A stretch of 64,000 bases of DNA from Kosakonia cowanii JCM 10956 = DSM 18146 (GTDB taxonomy: Bacteria; Pseudomonadota; Gammaproteobacteria; Enterobacterales; Enterobacteriaceae): NCBI RefSeq assembly GCF_001975225.1, contig NZ_CP019445.1, positions 2,046,001 to 2,110,000 on the forward strand, in the 5' to 3' direction. Made by a program: the position numbers and the translations under genes. Positions 1 through 9,996 of this stretch are shown in pieces. The notes below the pieces were generated by a model. It was not told the DNA's origin. It saw nothing but the letters and a program-made list of their open reading frames with translations, and did no database searches. How positions within the stretch are numbered: the stretch's first letter is position 1; the number at the start of each line of letters is the position of its first letter.

Positions 1-217
1 TTTTGGTGCCTGGGTGGAGATTGAAAACGACGATGGCGACACCCTGCGTTTTCGCATCGTCGGCTACGACGAAATTTTCGGCCGCAAAGATTACATCTCC
101 ATCGATTCGCCGATGGCCCGCGCGCTGCTGAAAAAAGAGGTCGGTGATGTGGCGGTGGTGCAGACACCGGGTGGTGAAGCGACCTGGTACGTCAACGAGA
201 TTGTCTACGTGAAATAA
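1..217 (+). CDS. greB: Transcript cleavage factor GreB, C-terminal part
   Basis: Only the last 71 codons are in the window; reading starts in frame at base 2 (FGAWVE...) and ends in a TAA stop. GreB rescues backtracked RNA polymerase by stimulating cleavage of the nascent transcript. What is visible is the C-terminal FKBP-like domain of the Gre family, with the segment VGYDEIFGRKDYISIDSP that is nearly invariant in enterobacterial GreB. The N-terminal coiled coil that enters the polymerase channel lies outside the window. It is followed about 90 bp later by yhgF on the same strand, the neighbour it has in E. coli. Identification rests on recognised protein similarity. Confidence 0.93.
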   Translation, partial: FGAWVEIENDDGDTLRFRIVGYDEIFGRKDYISIDSPMARALLKKEVGDVAVVQTPGGEATWYVNEIVYVK

Positions 218-306
218 GTGCCCGGATGAGTCTGAGAGCGCCCGCCGACGGCTGGCATTTTGCGGTGTCAGTCCGTATAACTGTCCCCTGATTTTTTGTT
301 CAGAAG

Positions 307-2655
307 ATGATGAAAGACATGATGAATGATTCGCTCTGCCGCATTATTGCGGGTGAACTTAAGGCACGAACCGAACAGGTGGAATCCGCCGTTCGCCTGC
401 TTGATGAAGGCAACACGGTCCCGTTTATCGCGCGTTACCGTAAAGAGGTGACCGGCGGTCTGGACGACACGCAACTGCGTCAACTTGAAACCCGTCTCGG
501 CTACCTGCGCGAGCTGGAAGAGCGCCGCCAGGCGATCCTGAAATCGATCGGCGAGCAGGGCAAACTGAGCGATGAACTGGCGCAGGCGATTAACGGCACC
601 CTGAGCAAAACTGAACTCGAAGATCTCTATCTTCCCTACAAACCGAAACGCCGCACGCGCGGGCATATCGCTATTGAAGCGGGTCTCGAACCGCTGGCCG
701 ATTCGCTGTGGAACGATCCATCGCAGGATCCTGAAGCCCTTGCAGCGACCTTCGTGGATGCCGACAAAGGCGTTACCGACAGCAAAGCGGCCCTCGACGG
801 CGCGCGTTATATCCTGATGGAGCGCTTCGCGGAAGACGCCACGCTGCTGGCGAAAGTGCGTAACTACTTGTGGAAGAACGCCCATCTCGTCTCGACGGTT
901 GTCGCCGGGAAAGAGGAGGAGGGCGCCAAGTTCCGCGACTATTTCGATCATCATGAACCGCTCTCCACCGTCCCTTCTCACCGTGCGCTGGCGATGTTCC
1001 GCGGGCGTAACGAAGGCATCCTGCAACTTTCGCTGAACGCCGATCCGCAGTTCGATGAGCCGCCAAAAGAGAGCCACGGCGAGCAAATTATTATCGATCA
1101 CCTTGGCCTGCGCCTGAATAACGCCCCGGCGGATAGCTGGCGTAAAGGTGTGGTGAGCTGGACCTGGCGCATTAAAGTGCTGATGCATCTGGAAACGGAG
1201 CTGATGGGCACCGTGCGTGAGCGTGCAGAAGATGAGGCGATCAACGTCTTCGCCCGCAACCTGCACGATCTGCTGATGGCCGCACCAGCTGGCCTGCGCG
1301 CTACGATGGGTCTCGATCCCGGTTTACGTACCGGCGTGAAAGTGGCAGTGGTCGATGGCACCGGCAAACTGGTCGCTACCGACACCATCTACCCCCACAC
1401 CGGGCAGGCGGCTAAAGCGGCGGTGGCCGTGGCGGCGCTGTGCGAAAAGCATAACGTTGAGCTGGTGGCGATTGGTAACGGCACCGCCTCGCGTGAAACC
1501 GAGCGCTTCTTCCTCGATGTGCAGAAACAGTTCCCGAAAGTGACGGCGCAGAAGGTGATTGTCAGCGAAGCGGGGGCATCGGTCTACTCCGCCTCTGAGC
1601 TGGCGGCGCTGGAGTTCCCGGATCTGGACGTCTCCCTGCGTGGCGCAGTATCGATTGCCCGTCGTTTACAGGATCCGCTGGCCGAGCTGGTGAAGATTGA
1701 CCCGAAATCTATCGGTGTCGGCCAGTATCAACATGACGTTAGCCAGAGCCAACTGGCGCGCAAACTCGATGCGGTGGTGGAAGATTGCGTGAACGCCGTC
1801 GGTGTCGATCTCAATACCGCCTCCGTGCCGCTGCTGACACGCGTAGCAGGGTTAACCCGCATGATGGCGCAGAATATTGTCGCCTGGCGCGATGAAAACG
1901 GTCAGTTCCAGAACCGCCAGCAGCTGTTAAAAGTGAGCCGCCTCGGGCCGAAAGCCTTTGAGCAGTGTGCGGGCTTTTTGCGTATCAACCATGGCGATAA
2001 CCCGCTTGATGCCTCTACCGTTCACCCGGAAACCTACCCAGTGGTGGAGCGCATTCTGGCGGCGACTGAGCAATCTCTGCGCGATCTGATGGGTAACAGC
2101 ACCGAGCTGCGCAAGCTGAAAGCGTCAGAATTTACCGATGAGCAGTTCGGCGTGCCGACGGTGACCGACATCATCAAAGAGCTGGAGAAGCCGGGCCGCG
2201 ATCCGCGTCCGGAGTTCAAAACCGCGACTTTTGCGGAAGGCGTTGAAACCCTTAACGATCTCCAGCCGGGCATGGTGCTGGAAGGGGCGGTGACAAACGT
2301 CACCAACTTCGGCGCGTTCGTTGATATCGGCGTCCACCAGGATGGGCTGGTGCACATCTCTTCGCTGGCGGATAAGTTCGTTGAAGATCCGCATACGGTG
2401 GTGAAAGCGGGCGATATCGTGAAGGTGAAAGTGCTGGAAGTCGATCTGCCACGCAAACGTATCGCGCTCACTATGCGTCTCAATGAGCAGCCGGGTGAAA
2501 GCGCGCCGCGCCGTGGTGGCAACGGTAATGACCGTGATAACGGCAACCGTAATGCCGCTCGTCCGGCTAAAGCACCGCGCGGTCGCGACACGCAGCCTGC
2601 CGGCAACAGCGCGATGATGGATGCGCTAGCAGCGGCGATGGGTAAGAAACGCTAA
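307..2655 (+). CDS. yhgF: Tex-family RNA-binding transcription accessory protein YhgF
   Basis: Encodes a 782-residue Tex-family protein, close to the E. coli length of 773. The visible order is an N-terminal helical region, a YqgF/RuvX-like RNase H fold (around [19 protein letters not shown], residues 335-355), helix-hairpin-helix repeats (around residues 500-560), and an S1 RNA-binding domain at about 650-725 ([20 protein letters not shown]). The basic, Gly/Asn/Arg-rich tail fits nucleic-acid binding. Tex proteins are linked to transcription and ribosome-associated stress tolerance; the exact role in this organism is inferred. The first ATG is at 307, but E. coli YhgF starts at the Met-Met-Asn-Asp equivalent, here 319, so the true start could be 12 bases later. 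A strong terminator follows. Confidence 0.93.
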   Translation: MMKDMMNDSLCRIIAGELKARTEQVESAVRLLDEGNTVPFIARYRKEVTGGLDDTQLRQLETRLGYLRELEERRQAILKSIGEQGKLSDELAQAINGTLSKTELEDLYLPYKPKRRTRGHIAIEAGLEPLADSLWNDPSQDPEALAATFVDADKGVTDSKAALDGARYILMERFAEDATLLAKVRNYLWKNAHLVSTVVAGKEEEGAKFRDYFDHHEPLSTVPSHRALAMFRGRNEGILQLSLNADPQFDEPPKESHGEQIIIDHLGLRLNNAPADSWRKGVVSWTWRIKVLMHLETELMGTVRERAEDEAINVFARNLHDLLMAAPAGLRATMGLDPGLRTGVKVAVVDGTGKLVATDTIYPHTGQAAKAAVAVAALCEKHNVELVAIGNGTASRETERFFLDVQKQFPKVTAQKVIVSEAGASVYSASELAALEFPDLDVSLRGAVSIARRLQDPLAELVKIDPKSIGVGQYQHDVSQSQLARKLDAVVEDCVNAVGVDLNTASVPLLTRVAGLTRMMAQNIVAWRDENGQFQNRQQLLKVSRLGPKAFEQCAGFLRINHGDNPLDASTVHPETYPVVERILAATEQSLRDLMGNSTELRKLKASEFTDEQFGVPTVTDIIKELEKPGRDPRPEFKTATFAEGVETLNDLQPGMVLEGAVTNVTNFGAFVDIGVHQDGLVHISSLADKFVEDPHTVVKAGDIVKVKVLEVDLPRKRIALTMRLNEQPGESAPRRGGNGNDRDNGNRNAARPAKAPRGRDTQPAGNSAMMDALAAAMGKKR

Positions 2656-2660
2656 TAGAA

Positions 2661-2689
2661 AAGCCCTCTTCACCTGAAGAGGGCTTTTT
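2661..2689 (+). terminator. Rho-independent terminator of greB/yhgF
   Basis: A perfect 12-bp stem (AAGCCCTCTTCA paired with TGAAGAGGGCTT) with a 2-base apical gap, followed by a T run, begins 6 bases after the yhgF stop. It separates yhgF from the feo operon. Confidence 0.9.
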
Positions 2690-2916
2690 CTCGCCCGCTG
2701 CTTATTTTCTCCGTTGCGCTTAGGGTTTTATTTTTCGCTGAAGAAAATCGTGAGGAAATTTAAGCTATTCCGTGTGCCCTTAGCGATTGAGCTAATATTG
2801 ACGTCATTTATTATATTTCGCTGTGTTATTAAACCAGGCTGCCAAATATAAATTTATTCTTATTATTCTGACTCTCTCGTCACTATTTGTTCCCGAAAAT
2901 TCCGATGTGGAAAATA

Positions 2917-2930
2917 TTGTTCTACATCAA
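2917..2930 (+). promoter_or_regulatory. Candidate FNR box upstream of feoABC
   Basis: TTGTTCTACATCAA matches the FNR consensus TTGAT-N4-ATCAA with one mismatch. It lies 175 bp upstream of feoA in the 415-bp yhgF-feoA gap. Anaerobic FNR activation of feo is known in E. coli; applying it here is inference from the match. No convincing protein-coding sequence was seen in this gap. Confidence 0.6.
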
Positions 2931-2988
2931 AAAGAGCGTAACTTTTTAATTATCCCCGCCGGAAGCGCACGCTTTGGATTGCTGATAG

Positions 2989-3008
2989 AAACCATTCTCA
3001 TTATCATC
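2989..3008 (+). promoter_or_regulatory. Candidate Fur box upstream of feoABC
   Basis: Read on the minus strand this segment contains GATAATGAGAAT, matching 11 of 12 bases of the first part of the Fur consensus GATAATGATAATCATTATC; the second half is weaker. It lies about 100 bp upstream of feoA. The core ACCATTCTCATT also occurs upstream of bfd at 61390-61401, another iron gene in this window. Confidence 0.5.
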
Positions 3009-3104
3009 GCAGACACAGGTTCACTCCTTCTCTCTTTGATGACCAACGGTACGTCTCAACGACGCATGAGTGATATTGACTCGCAGAAAAGATAAGTAGG
3101 CTCT

Positions 3105-3332
3105 ATGCAATTCTCTCCTGATAGCGCGTGGAAAATTCTCGGTTTCTCGCCAGAAATAAGCCCGGCATGGCGGCAGAAACTTTTATCCCTCGGCATGTTG
3201 CCCGGCTCCTCTTTTAATGTTGTTCGCGTTGCCCCTTTGGGCGATCCGGTGCATATCGAAACGCGCCGCGTTAATTTAGTGTTAAGAAAAAAAGATCTCG
3301 CCTTTCTCAAATTAGAAGTGGTTTCACGTTAA
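3105..3332 (+). CDS. feoA: Ferrous iron transport accessory protein FeoA
   Basis: A 75-residue SH3-like protein of exactly the E. coli length, with the conserved [23 protein letters not shown] core. FeoA is a small cytoplasmic protein needed for full activity of the FeoB ferrous-iron permease and is thought to modulate its G-protein domain. First gene of feoABC; the operon is preceded by FNR-like and Fur-like sites, which fits uptake of Fe(II) under anaerobic, iron-poor conditions. Confidence 0.95.
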   Translation: MQFSPDSAWKILGFSPEISPAWRQKLLSLGMLPGSSFNVVRVAPLGDPVHIETRRVNLVLRKKDLAFLKLEVVSR

Positions 3333-3362
3333 TCGCAACGTTTTCGCGGGGTGCGAAATAAA

Positions 3363-5681
3363 ATGAAAAAAATGACCATTGGCTTAATTGGCAACCCCAA
3401 TTCAGGCAAGACAACGTTATTCAATCAGTTAACCGGTGCGCGCCAGCGCGTCGGCAACTGGGCCGGGGTCACCGTTGAACGCAAAGAGGGGCTCTTTACC
3501 ACCACCGACCACCAGGTCACGCTGGTTGATCTGCCCGGCACTTACTCGCTAACCACCATCTCCGCGCAAACCTCTCTCGATGAGCAGATTGCCTGCCACT
3601 ACATTCTGAACGGCGATGCCGATCTGCTGATAAACGTCGTGGATGCCTCCAACCTTGAGCGTAACCTCTACCTGACGTTACAGCTGCTGGAGCTTGGCGT
3701 GCCGTGCATTATCGCCCTCAACATGCTCGATATCGCCGAAAAGCAGAAGTTGCGCATTGATATCGATGCGCTGACCAGCCGCCTTGGCTGCCCGGTGATC
3801 CCGCTGGTCTCCACGCGCGGGCGCGGGATCGAGGCGCTGAAACTCGCCATCGATCGCCACCGTGCCAATGACAATGTCGAGCTGGTGCATTATGCGCTGC
3901 CGCTGGCGCGCGAGGCGGATACGCTGGCCGGGCAGATGCACGACGCGCTTCCCTGGCAGCAGCGCCGCTGGATGGGTTTGCAGATGCTGGAAGGGGATAT
4001 CTATAGCCGCGCCAATGCCGATATTTCCGACAGCCAGCTTAACGCCGCGCTTTCGCGTTTGCAGGCGGAGATGGACGATCCGGCGCTGCATATCGCCGAT
4101 GCGCGTTACCAGGCCATCGCCGCGATTTGCGATACCGTCAGCAATACGCTGACCGCCGAGCCAAGCCGTTTCACCGCCGCCGTTGACCGCATCATTCTCA
4201 ACCGCTTTCTCGGCTTACCGATCTTCCTGTTTGTCATGTACCTGATGTTCCTCTTCGCCATCAATATTGGCGGGGCGTTCTCACCCATTTTTGATGCCGG
4301 CTCCGTGGCGATCTTTATCCACGGCATTCAGTGGCTCGGCTATACGCTGCACTTCCCGGAGTGGCTGACGGTCTTTCTCGCGCAGGGGCTGGGCGGCGGT
4401 GTAAATACTGTGCTGCCACTGGTGCCGCAACTGGGGATGATGTACCTGTTTATGTCCTTTCTTGAGGACTCCGGCTATATGGCGCGCGCCGCGTTTGTAA
4501 TGGACCGCCTGATGCAGTCGCTCGGTCTGCCGGGCAAATCCTTTGTACCGCTGATTGTCGGCTTCGGTTGTAACGTGCCGTCAGTAATGGGCGCGCGTAC
4601 GCTTGATGCACCGCGTGAACGGCTGATTACTATCATGATGGCGCCGTTTATGTCCTGCGGTGCGCGGCTGGCGATTTTTGCCGTCTTTGCTGCCGCCTTT
4701 TTCGGCCAGCAGGGTGCGGTGGCGGTCTTCTCGCTCTATCTGCTGGGCGTAGTGATGGCGATCCTTACCGGGCTGATGCTGAAATACACGCTGCTGCGTG
4801 GTGAAGCGTCGCCGTTTGTGATGGAACTGCCGGTTTACCATGTTCCGCATCTGAAAAGCCTGCTGCTGCAAACCTGGCAGCGACTGAAAGGTTTTGTTAT
4901 CCGCGCCGGGAAAGTGATCATCATCGTCAGCATTTTCCTCAGCGCGATGAACAGCTTCTCGCTGAATGGCCGCACGGTGCATAACATCAACGACTCGGCG
5001 CTGGCCTCTATCAGCCGCGTCTTTACCCCGCTGTTAGAGCCGATTGGCGTGCAGGGCGATCACTGGCAGGCAACGGTCGGGCTGGTTACCGGCGCGATGG
5101 CAAAAGAGGTGGTGGTCGGCACGCTCAACACGCTCTACACCGCGGAAAATATTGAGCAGGAGGCTTTTAATCCGGCCACATTCAGTCTGAGCGATGAACT
5201 AATTGCCGCGCTGGAAGAGACCGGCAATTCCGTCAAAGAGACCTTCAGCCTGAGCGTGCTTGCTAACCCGATTGAAGCCAGCAAGGGCGACGGCGAAATG
5301 GCGACCGGCACAATGGGGGTGATGAGCCAGAAATTCGGCAGCGCGGCTGCGGCCTACAGCTACCTGATTTTTGTCCTGCTCTACGTGCCATGCATTACGG
5401 CGATGGGCGCAATTGCCCGCGAAGCGAGCCGCGGCTGGATGGGCTTCTCGGTGCTGTGGGGGCTGAATATTGCCTACTCGCTCTCCACGCTCTTTTATCA
5501 AACCGTCACCTTCCATCAGCACCCGCTCTACAGCATGACCTGCATCCTGGCGGTGGTGGTGTTTAACGTGCTGGTGATTAGCGTGTTGCGCCGGGCGCGC
5601 AGCCGCGTGAATGTGAATCTGCTGGCTACGCGCAGAACGGTGGCCAGCTGCTGCGACAGCCCGGCAAGCGACTGTCATTAA
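3363..5681 (+). CDS. feoB: Fe(II) transporter FeoB
   Basis: A 772-residue inner-membrane ferrous-iron permease with an N-terminal GTPase domain. G-protein motifs are visible: G1 GNPNSGKTT (about residues 10-18), the G3 motif DLPGTYSL, and NMLD as G4. The C-terminal half holds two Gate motifs, including [13 protein letters not shown], and about ten membrane segments. The ATG at 3363 ([11 protein letters not shown]) is preferred over an in-frame GTG 12 bases upstream because it matches the E. coli start. A C-terminal Cys pair (SCCDS) is present as in other enterobacterial FeoB. It lies 30 bp after feoA and 11 bp before feoC, an operon arrangement. Confidence 0.96.
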   Translation: MKKMTIGLIGNPNSGKTTLFNQLTGARQRVGNWAGVTVERKEGLFTTTDHQVTLVDLPGTYSLTTISAQTSLDEQIACHYILNGDADLLINVVDASNLERNLYLTLQLLELGVPCIIALNMLDIAEKQKLRIDIDALTSRLGCPVIPLVSTRGRGIEALKLAIDRHRANDNVELVHYALPLAREADTLAGQMHDALPWQQRRWMGLQMLEGDIYSRANADISDSQLNAALSRLQAEMDDPALHIADARYQAIAAICDTVSNTLTAEPSRFTAAVDRIILNRFLGLPIFLFVMYLMFLFAINIGGAFSPIFDAGSVAIFIHGIQWLGYTLHFPEWLTVFLAQGLGGGVNTVLPLVPQLGMMYLFMSFLEDSGYMARAAFVMDRLMQSLGLPGKSFVPLIVGFGCNVPSVMGARTLDAPRERLITIMMAPFMSCGARLAIFAVFAAAFFGQQGAVAVFSLYLLGVVMAILTGLMLKYTLLRGEASPFVMELPVYHVPHLKSLLLQTWQRLKGFVIRAGKVIIIVSIFLSAMNSFSLNGRTVHNINDSALASISRVFTPLLEPIGVQGDHWQATVGLVTGAMAKEVVVGTLNTLYTAENIEQEAFNPATFSLSDELIAALEETGNSVKETFSLSVLANPIEASKGDGEMATGTMGVMSQKFGSAAAAYSYLIFVLLYVPCITAMGAIAREASRGWMGFSVLWGLNIAYSLSTLFYQTVTFHQHPLYSMTCILAVVVFNVLVISVLRRARSRVNVNLLATRRTVASCCDSPASDCH

Positions 5682-5692
5682 GGAGTCGCGTA

Positions 5693-5932
5693 ATGGCATC
5701 GCTTATTGAGGTACGCGATCTGCTGGCGTTGCAGGGGCGGATGGAGGCAAGCCAGCTCAGCCTCGCCCTGCACACGCCCAAAGCGTTAATTGACGCCATG
5801 CTGGCGCGGCTGGAAGCAATGGGGCGCGCGGTGCGTGTTGAAGAGGAGGCGAGTGGTTGCCTGATCGGCAGCTGCAAAGCGTGTCCGGAGGGCAAAGCCG
5901 CCTGCTCACGCGAATGGTGGATGCTGCGCTAA
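5693..5932 (+). CDS. feoC: Fe-S-dependent regulator FeoC
   Basis: A 79-residue winged-helix protein with four cysteines in the pattern C-x4-C-x2-C-x6-C ([16 protein letters not shown], about residues 56-71), the known [4Fe-4S]-binding motif of the family. FeoC is reported to protect FeoB from proteolysis or to act as a regulator. Its start is preceded by AAGGAG. In E. coli K-12 feoC is followed by yhgA; here it is followed immediately by pckA in convergent orientation, the junction of an apparent inversion. Confidence 0.93.
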   Translation: MASLIEVRDLLALQGRMEASQLSLALHTPKALIDAMLARLEAMGRAVRVEEEASGCLIGSCKACPEGKAACSREWWMLR

Positions 5933-5950
5933 CCGACTCATTGTCATAAA

Positions 5951-5974
5951 AAAACCCGCCTTTCGGCGGGTTTT
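5951..5974. terminator. Bidirectional terminator between feoC and pckA
   Basis: AAAACCCGCC-TTTC-GGCGGGTTTT is a perfect 10-bp stem with A and T flanks on both sides, so it can end transcription from feoABC on plus and pckA on minus. It sits exactly at the feoC/pckA junction, which is not adjacent in E. coli K-12. Confidence 0.92.
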
Positions 5975-5994
5975 GTCTCTCTTGCGTAAGCGGA

Positions 5995-7614
5995 TTACAG
6001 TTTCGGCCCGGCGCTGACCAGCGCGGCACCCGCAGGGGTATCGGTATACTTCTCGAAGTTCTCAATAAAGAGTTTCGCCAGCTGCGTGGCTTTCTCTTGC
6101 CACTGCTCCGGCGACGCGTAGGTTCCGCGCGGATCGAGAATACGGCTCTCAACGCCCGGCAGCGAGGTCGGGATCGCCAGGTCAAACATTGGCAGGGTAA
6201 AGGTTTCGGCATCGTCCAGCGAACCATTGAGAATGGCATCGATGATCGCACGCGTATCCTTAATGGAGATGCGTTTGCCGGTGCCGTTCCAGCCGGTATT
6301 CACCAGGTAAGCCTGCGCCCCTGAAGCCTGCATGCGTTTTACCAGCACTTCGGCATACTGCGTCGGGTGCAGCGACAGGAAGGCTGCGCCAAAGCAGGCG
6401 GAGAAGGTTGGCGTCGGCTCGGTGACACCGCGCTCGGTGCCGGCCAGCTTAGCGGTAAAGCCGGAGAGGAAGTGATACTGCGTCTGGCTGGCGGTCAGGC
6501 GCGATACCGGCGGCAGCACACCGAAGGCATCCGCCGTCAGGAAGATCACTTTGGTAGCGTGACCCGCTTTCGAGACCGGTTTAACAATATTCTGGATATG
6601 GTAAATCGGGTAGGAGACGCGGGTGTTCTCGGTTTTCGACGCATCGTCAAAGTCGATGCTGCCATCGGCGCGTACGCTGACGTTTTCCAGCAGCGCATCG
6701 CGGCGAATAGCATGGAAAATATCGGGCTCCGCCTCTTCAGAGAGACGAATGGTTTTCGCGTAGCAGCCGCCTTCAAAGTTGAAGACGCCGTCGTCGTCCC
6801 AGCCATGCTCATCATCGCCAATCAGACGGCGCTTCGGATCGGTGGAGAGGGTAGTTTTGCCGGTGCCGGAGAGGCCGAAGAAGACGGCGACATCGCCTTT
6901 CTCGCCGACGTTCGCCGAGCAGTGCATCGAGGCGATCCCTTGCAGCGGCAGCAGGTAGTTCATGATTGAGAACATCCCTTTCTTCATCTCACCGCCGTAC
7001 CACGTCCCGCCAATCAGCTGGATGCGTTCGGTCAGGTTGAAAGCAACAAAGTTCTCTGAGTTGAGGCCCTGCTCTTTCCACTGCGGGTTGGTGCACTTCG
7101 CGCCGTTCATCACGATAAAGTCCGGCGTGAACTCTGCCAGCTCGTCGTCGCTCGGGCGAATAAACATGTTTTTGACGAAATGGGCCTGCCAGGCCACTTC
7201 CGTAATAAAGCGCACCGCGAGGCGGGTGTCCGGGTTGGCGCCGCAGAAGGCATCGACGATAAAGAGACGCTTGCCGGAGAGCTGTTCGGTGACGAGGCCT
7301 TTCAGATGCTGCCACACTTGTGGCGAGAGCGGTTTGTTGTCGTTCTTGCCTTTGCCTTTATCAGACCACCAGACGGTATCGCGTGTGGTGTCATCGCGAA
7401 CAATGTACTTATCCTTCGGTGAGCGGCCGGTAAAGATGCCGGTATCGACGGCAACCGCGCCTGAGGTGGTCAATACGCCGCGCTCATACCCTTCCAGGTC
7501 CGGACGAAGTTCCTCTTGATACAGCGTTTCGTAATCGGGGTTGTAAACGACATCCTGAACATCGTTGATTCCATAAGCCTTGAGATCTTGCGGGGTTAAA
7601 CTCTTAACACGCAT
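5995..7614 (-). CDS. pckA: Phosphoenolpyruvate carboxykinase (ATP)
   Basis: A 539-residue cytoplasmic enzyme (E. coli 540) converting oxaloacetate plus ATP to phosphoenolpyruvate and CO2, the first committed step of gluconeogenesis. Visible motifs are the kinase-1a P-loop GLSGTGKTT, the metal-binding segment [10 protein letters not shown], and [14 protein letters not shown] near the N terminus. The start at 7614 ([15 protein letters not shown]) is preceded by AAGGAG and matches the E. coli start; longer in-frame readings lack similarity. The 334-bp upstream gap contains a CRP-like site at 7729-7744, consistent with catabolite control. Confidence 0.96.
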   Translation of the reverse strand: MRVKSLTPQDLKAYGINDVQDVVYNPDYETLYQEELRPDLEGYERGVLTTSGAVAVDTGIFTGRSPKDKYIVRDDTTRDTVWWSDKGKGKNDNKPLSPQVWQHLKGLVTEQLSGKRLFIVDAFCGANPDTRLAVRFITEVAWQAHFVKNMFIRPSDDELAEFTPDFIVMNGAKCTNPQWKEQGLNSENFVAFNLTERIQLIGGTWYGGEMKKGMFSIMNYLLPLQGIASMHCSANVGEKGDVAVFFGLSGTGKTTLSTDPKRRLIGDDEHGWDDDGVFNFEGGCYAKTIRLSEEAEPDIFHAIRRDALLENVSVRADGSIDFDDASKTENTRVSYPIYHIQNIVKPVSKAGHATKVIFLTADAFGVLPPVSRLTASQTQYHFLSGFTAKLAGTERGVTEPTPTFSACFGAAFLSLHPTQYAEVLVKRMQASGAQAYLVNTGWNGTGKRISIKDTRAIIDAILNGSLDDAETFTLPMFDLAIPTSLPGVESRILDPRGTYASPEQWQEKATQLAKLFIENFEKYTDTPAGAALVSAGPKL

Positions 7615-7728
7615 GTCACTGCTCCTTAGCCAAAATGTACTGCCTGAAAGTGTAGGGGTGATTCTTTGCCGCAACCGGGACGAGGTTCATAGATTTACCT
7701 GGCTCAAAGCCCAGTCTGACGAAAACGC

Positions 7729-7744
7729 TGTGATTGAGGTCACT
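7729..7744. promoter_or_regulatory. Candidate CRP site upstream of pckA
   Basis: TGTGATTGAGGTCACT fits TGTGA-N6-TCACA with one mismatch in the second half. It is about 115 bp upstream of the pckA start on the minus strand. CRP-cAMP control of gluconeogenic pckA is known in E. coli. The rest of the 7615-7948 gap shows nothing else I can name. Confidence 0.65.
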
Positions 7745-7948
7745 TAACGGCACGGATTATGCCAAAATTTATTACATTCATCGGGGAAATGTTCTTAAAA
7801 CGGCGCGGGACGGCATTTTTAACCTTTGCTTTGTGACTGTAATCGCTTTCATGAAAGAGAATTACGTAACACTTACAGGCAGGATTTTAACGGAAACGTG
7901 ATCGGCGAGACAAAAACGCCGCCCGGAGGCGGCGATTAATAACTGCTA

Positions 7949-8827
7949 TCAATGAACCTGGGGGTCGGCAGGGGAGGCGTTATTGCGGATCTCCGCAATA
8001 TCCATTGCATTGAAGAGGTAGTGGTTACCGCAATAATCGCAGTGCATATCGATTTCGCCCTCTTCGGCGAGGATGCTGTCCACTTCTTCATCCGGCAGGG
8101 TTTTCAGCGCACCTGCGCAGCGCTCGCGCGAGCAGGTGCACTTGAACTCAACGTCCTGCGGATCGTAAAGGGTGACCTCTTCTTCATGATAGAGACGCCA
8201 CAGCACTTCATTCGCCGGCAGGGTAAAGAGCTCTTCCGCTTTGACGGTTTCCGTGAGCACGGCCAGGTGTTCAAAGTCTTCCGCCTGCGTATCCTGCGCC
8301 GGCAGCACCTGCAGCAGCATACCGCCTGCCGCCGGTTGGCCTTCGACATCACCGGTGCGGATAAACAAGCGCGTCGGCAGCTGTTCGGAGCGCTGGAAGT
8401 AATCTTCCAGACATTCGGCCAGCGTTTCGCCTTCGAGGCCAACTACGCCCTGATAGCGCTCGCCCTCTTCCGGCGTAATGGTAATCACCAGATAGCCGTT
8501 ACCCACCAGCGTTTTCAGGCTTGCATCGTCCGCAATCTCGCCCTGTACGCGTGCGACGCCGCGCATCTGCTGACGGTTGTTGCCGTTGATCACCGCAAGG
8601 CTCATCGGGCCATCGCCCTGCACCTGCACGGTAATATCACCGGCAAACTTCAGCGTTGCGGTCAGCAGGCTGGTGGCAACCAGTAACTCGCCGAGCAGGT
8701 TTTTCACCGGCAGAGGGTAGTTGTGGTTTTCCAGCACCTCTTTCCAGGTATTGGAGACGGTTACCAGCTCGCCGCGCACGGCATAGTTTTCAAAAAGGTA
8801 ACGGTGTAATTGGTCTTGATTGGCCAT
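7949..8827 (-). CDS. hslO: Redox-regulated holdase chaperone Hsp33
   Basis: A 292-residue cytoplasmic chaperone activated by oxidation. The C-terminal zinc redox switch is visible as CTC ([10 protein letters not shown]) and CDYC ([10 protein letters not shown]), giving the four conserved cysteines that bind Zn when reduced and form disulfides on oxidative plus unfolding stress. ATG start at 8827. It follows hslR by 24 bp in the same direction, as in E. coli. The yhgE gene that lies between hslO and pckA in K-12 is absent here; there is only an intergenic region. Confidence 0.96.
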   Translation of the reverse strand: MANQDQLHRYLFENYAVRGELVTVSNTWKEVLENHNYPLPVKNLLGELLVATSLLTATLKFAGDITVQVQGDGPMSLAVINGNNRQQMRGVARVQGEIADDASLKTLVGNGYLVITITPEEGERYQGVVGLEGETLAECLEDYFQRSEQLPTRLFIRTGDVEGQPAAGGMLLQVLPAQDTQAEDFEHLAVLTETVKAEELFTLPANEVLWRLYHEEEVTLYDPQDVEFKCTCSRERCAGALKTLPDEEVDSILAEEGEIDMHCDYCGNHYLFNAMDIAEIRNNASPADPQVH

Positions 8828-8851
8828 GTTTTTCTCTCTTGCGGGTGCGCG

Positions 8852-9253
8852 TTACTCGCTGCCACCGGATTTAAATTTCATCAGATCGCGGCGCTCCTTC
8901 TTATCCGGGCGGCGATCGGGGTGCGGCATGGTCAGCGCATTGAGCTTGCGGGCCTGCGCCATTTTTTCGCGTTTCTCAATGCTCTCTGCCGTCTCTTCAT
9001 ACAGTTCAACGGCTTCGCTTGCCGGACGGCGCTGATCGGTAATCCTTTTTACGATCACGGTTCGCTCATCATTGCCCTGACGCAGGGTCAGGGTAGCGTT
9101 CAGCTCGACGATTTTACTCGGCTTGCTGCGTTGCCCGTTGTAGTGCACCTTTCCGCCGTCGATCATCTCGCGGGCAAAGGCGCGGGTTTTATAAAAACGC
9201 GCTGCCCAGAGCCATTTATCCAGGCGGACCTCTTGCGCAGGCTGCTGTTTCAT
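8852..9253 (-). CDS. hslR: Heat-shock ribosome-associated protein Hsp15 (S4 domain)
   Basis: A 133-residue, very basic RNA-binding protein with an N-terminal S4 (alpha-L) domain beginning VRLDKWLWAARFYKTRAFAR. Hsp15 binds free 50S subunits that carry a nascent chain with tRNA and helps recycle stalled complexes. The ATG overlaps the TAA stop of upstream yrfG by one base (TAATG), so translation is probably coupled. Confidence 0.95.
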   Translation of the reverse strand: MKQQPAQEVRLDKWLWAARFYKTRAFAREMIDGGKVHYNGQRSKPSKIVELNATLTLRQGNDERTVIVKRITDQRRPASEAVELYEETAESIEKREKMAQARKLNALTMPHPDRRPDKKERRDLMKFKSGGSE

Positions 9254-9930
9254 TACATCTCCTTTAGAAGCGAGGGGAGTAAGCGGCGGTAGTCGTTCAT
9301 GGCCGGATGGCGCAAATAGCGCTTATCCGCCAACCCGGAGTCTGGATTGGCGACGCCGAGACAGTAGCGAATACCAAATGTCGCGGCGGCATCGAGAATC
9401 GGCTCGCTGTCATCAATGAACAGCGTCCGCGCGGGATCAAGGCCGGTATGACTGGCGACAGCCTGCCACAAGCGCTGATCCTCTTTCGGATAACCAAATG
9501 TATGGGTGGAAAGTAATAAATCAAGGTGCGCCGCCAGACCCGTGTGTTCAAGCTTAACCGCCAGGTTATGCGGGTGCGCGTTGGTCAGCAAAATGCGGCG
9601 CTTGCCGCTATTTTTCAACGCATCAAGAAACGGAACCGTATCTTCACGCAGTACGGCGCGCGCCCCTTGCTGGGTGGTCATGGCGCAAATATCCAGCCCA
9701 AGCCGTTCGCTCCAGTAGTCCAGACAGTACCAGTTTAGCGTATGCTGCACGTCGTGATAGGCCTGGCTGATGGCGCTTTGTGCCTCTTGCGGCGTTAAAC
9801 CCGCTTTCTCACCGTAGGTTTGCGGCACCAGCTGTTGCCAGAAATAGTTATCGAAGGCGAGATCGAGCAGCGTGCCGTCCATGTCCAGCAGAACGGTATC
9901 GACGTCCTGCCAGGCAATATCAATGTGCAT
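9253..9930 (-). CDS. yrfG: HAD-superfamily phosphatase YrfG (GMP/IMP nucleotidase)
   Basis: A 225-residue haloacid-dehalogenase phosphatase. HAD motif I is DMDGT (about residues 15-19), motif II LLTNAHP, and motif IV the FIDDSE acid pair. In E. coli YrfG hydrolyses purine nucleotides such as GMP and IMP. The start at 9930 (MHIDIAWQD) is chosen because it matches E. coli and has a GGAG upstream; a longer reading to 9975 adds an unsupported leader. Part of the igaA-yrfG-hslR-hslO run on the minus strand. Confidence 0.92.
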   Translation of the reverse strand: MHIDIAWQDVDTVLLDMDGTLLDLAFDNYFWQQLVPQTYGEKAGLTPQEAQSAISQAYHDVQHTLNWYCLDYWSERLGLDICAMTTQQGARAVLREDTVPFLDALKNSGKRRILLTNAHPHNLAVKLEHTGLAAHLDLLLSTHTFGYPKEDQRLWQAVASHTGLDPARTLFIDDSEPILDAAATFGIRYCLGVANPDSGLADKRYLRHPAMNDYRRLLPSLLKEM

Positions 9931-9996
9931 GAGAAGGGCTCCAGCCAGAGAAAAATCTGCGCGAAAGGTTAACACAGCTCGCGCAGCAGATCGTTA

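Noticed and set aside
2823..3095. A 90-codon open frame between yhgF and feoA
   Set aside because: It lacks a ribosome binding site and recognisable similarity and covers the FNR-like and Fur-like sites; treated as chance.
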